Below are positions 6,140-7,277 of a stretch of DNA of 7,277 nt, piece by piece. Within the stretch, counting starts at the first letter, position 1. Each line of letters opens with the position of its first letter. This stretch comes from Guyparkeria sp016278265 (lineage in GTDB: Bacteria; Pseudomonadota; Gammaproteobacteria; Halothiobacillales; Halothiobacillaceae), in the NCBI RefSeq assembly GCF_044582145.1, contig NZ_JBDODO010000026.1; one strand, given 5' to 3'. The notes beneath the pieces are model-generated. The model was not told where the DNA came from and searched no databases. It was given only the letters and a program-made list of their open reading frames with translations. Made by a program: the position numbers and the translations under genes.

Positions 6140-6748
6140 ATGCTCGATAAAGCCGCCCTGAGAAAAGCCCTGCGCGCACGCCGAAAGGCGCTGGGCGGCT
6201 TTGATCGACTCCAGGCCATCCGCCGACTCGAGGCCCGCCTCGAACGACTGACGCGCGGACTTTCCCTCCAAGCGGTAGCCGCCTACTGCGCCTTCGACGG
6301 CGAGCCCGAGCTCGACGGCTGGCTCAAGCGCCACCGCGGCCAGGTCTGGCTGCCGCGCGTGCTGCCCGACCGCCGACTGGCCTTCCATCATGCCGATCCA
6401 CTCACGGCCTGTTCGCACCGCCGCATGCCGAGACGGCGCACGAACCAGTTCGGCATCATCGAGTCCGATGATCCTCGCCGCCGCGGCATCAACAGCCTCG
6501 ACGCCCTGCTGATCCCGCTGGTGGGCTTCGATGCGCGGGGCAACCGCCTCGGCATGGGCGCCGGTTTCTACGACCGGGCACTGACCCAACGCCGCGGGCG
6601 TCGGCCACTGGCGGTCGGCGTGGCCTTCGGCTGCCAAGAGGTCGAGGCACTGCCGGTCGATCCCTGGGACCAGCCGCTGGACTACATCGTGACCGACACC
6701 GGGGTGATCGACGCCCGCGTTCCGGCGGGACGCGCCGAGTCATCCTGA
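6140..6748 (+). CDS. ygfA: 5-formyltetrahydrofolate cyclo-ligase (5,10-methenyltetrahydrofolate synthetase)
   Basis: ATP-dependent enzyme that turns 5-formyltetrahydrofolate into 5,10-methenyltetrahydrofolate in one-carbon metabolism; cytoplasmic. It has 202 residues, normal length. The signature is IPLVGFDARGNRLGMGAGFYDR (125-146), with the substrate and ATP loop reading GMGAGFYDR where most family members have GxGGGYYDR, and the conserved late motif LPVDPWDQPLDYIVT (171-185). The N-terminal basic helix KAALRKALRARR (4-15) is also typical. The start is ATG 6140; GTG codons at 6134 and 6107 are in frame, but the latter lies in the terminator stem. No good ribosome-binding site precedes any of them. 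The gene follows the 6S RNA as in E. coli, where the two are made as one precursor; here a terminator intervenes. It is followed 31 bases later by the EVE-domain gene and may share a transcript with it. Confidence 0.93.
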   Translation: MLDKAALRKALRARRKALGGFDRLQAIRRLEARLERLTRGLSLQAVAAYCAFDGEPELDGWLKRHRGQVWLPRVLPDRRLAFHHADPLTACSHRRMPRRRTNQFGIIESDDPRRRGINSLDALLIPLVGFDARGNRLGMGAGFYDRALTQRRGRRPLAVGVAFGCQEVEALPVDPWDQPLDYIVTDTGVIDARVPAGRAESS

Positions 6749-6779
6749 TCCCCGAATAAAAGCTGCACAGGAGACACTC

Positions 6780-7241
6780 ATGGCCTATTGGCTGATGAAA
6801 TCCGAGTCCGACGCCTTCTCAATCGACGATCTCAAGCTCGTCGGCACCGAACCCTGGGACGGCATCCGCAATTACCAGGTGCGCAACATGATCCGCGACC
6901 AGATGCAGCCGGGCGACCGCGCCTTCTTCTACCACTCGAACACCAAGGTACCGGGCATCGTCGGCATCATGGAGATCATCAGCCAGGCCCGCCCGGATCA
7001 CACCGCCTTCGATCCCGACGAGAAGTACTACGACCCCAAGTCCGACCCGGACAAGCCGCGCTGGCTGCTGGTCGACGTCAAGTACGTCCGCCACACCCAG
7101 CGCGTGATCCCGCTGACCGAACTCAAGGCCGACCCGGCTCTCGAGGACATGCCGCTGGTGCGCCGCGGCAACCGATTGTCGATCATGCCGGTGACCGAGC
7201 AGCAATGGGATCACATCCTCTCGCTGGCGGATCAGGGCTGA
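6780..7241 (+). CDS. EVE-domain protein (PF01878, Thy28-like)
   Basis: A 153-residue protein made of a single EVE domain, a PUA-like fold; family members are thought to bind modified bases in nucleic acid. Motifs in order: YWLMKSESD at the N-terminus (3-11), WDGIRNYQVRNMI (26-38), GDRAFFYHSN (45-54), PGIVGIMEI (58-66), TAFDPDEKYYDPKSDPDKPRW (75-95 region), and RRGNRLSIMPVTEQQW (128-143). These match the standalone bacterial form closely. AGGAG is 6 bases before the ATG, an excellent site. It lies 31 bases after ygfA, the same order as in Pseudomonas, so it is a core gene rather than part of a defence cassette. The ligand and cellular role are not established from sequence. Confidence 0.93.
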   Translation: MAYWLMKSESDAFSIDDLKLVGTEPWDGIRNYQVRNMIRDQMQPGDRAFFYHSNTKVPGIVGIMEIISQARPDHTAFDPDEKYYDPKSDPDKPRWLLVDVKYVRHTQRVIPLTELKADPALEDMPLVRRGNRLSIMPVTEQQWDHILSLADQG

Positions 7242-7277
7242 TCTCGCCTGCCCTCAGCAAAGAGAAAAACCGCGCCG

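Noticed and set aside
5821..6219. Minus-strand open frame of 132 codons over the 6S RNA
   Set aside because: The stretch is explained by a promoter, the 6S RNA and a terminator on the plus strand.
6029..6637. Minus-strand open frame of 202 codons opposite ygfA
   Set aside because: It runs through the 6S RNA end and the terminator stem and has no family motif, while ygfA has clear ones.
6780..7241. EVE-domain gene as part of a modified-base defence system
   Set aside because: No restriction, methylase or nuclease gene is nearby, and the ygfA-EVE order is a conserved housekeeping arrangement.
7242..7277. Possible terminator or promoter after the EVE gene
   Set aside because: Only 36 bases remain before the window ends; no stem or promoter boxes can be supported.

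Overview
This window is an ordinary chromosomal core region of a GC-rich, non-enteric gammaproteobacterium. The gene order is the conserved ubiI/ubiH-pepP-ygfB block facing a small coiled-coil gene-zapA-6S RNA-ygfA-EVE block, as found in Pseudomonas and many other Gammaproteobacteria. I cannot fix the genus or order from sequence alone. High third-position GC explains the long open frames opposite the real genes.

Minus strand, 1-5041, read right to left: ygfB (UPF0149) starts at 5041, then come pepP (Xaa-Pro aminopeptidase), ubiH, a second UbiH/UbiI/UbiF-family flavin monooxygenase, and a potassium channel cut off by the left edge of the window. Spacing is tight: 38 and 32 bases, then a TAATG stop/start overlap, then an 11-base overlap into the channel gene. 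This suggests one operon. The two hydroxylases belong to the aerobic ubiquinone pathway. The channel is the unexpected member.

Divergent spacer, 5042-5260: no gene. It holds a candidate plus-strand promoter (5116-5144), two short perfect hairpins downstream of it (5163-5176 and 5183-5197), and an inverted repeat in the ygfB leader (5070-5090).

Plus strand, 5261-7241: a 72-residue coiled-coil protein (TIGR02449/ZapB-like), zapA (a positive regulator of the FtsZ ring), 6S RNA (about 5883-6068) with a near-consensus sigma-70 promoter and a strong intrinsic terminator behind it, ygfA (5-formyltetrahydrofolate cyclo-ligase), and an EVE-domain protein. The 6S RNA-ygfA linkage is a known conserved arrangement, but here a 14-bp terminator stem lies between the two and ends 20 bases before the ygfA start.

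I found no mobile element, CRISPR array, tRNA, phage gene or defence cassette, and no evidence of an undescribed system. The points worth a second look are regulatory: the 6S/terminator/ygfA junction, the structured leader of the zapA transcript, and the potassium channel coupled to ubiquinone genes.
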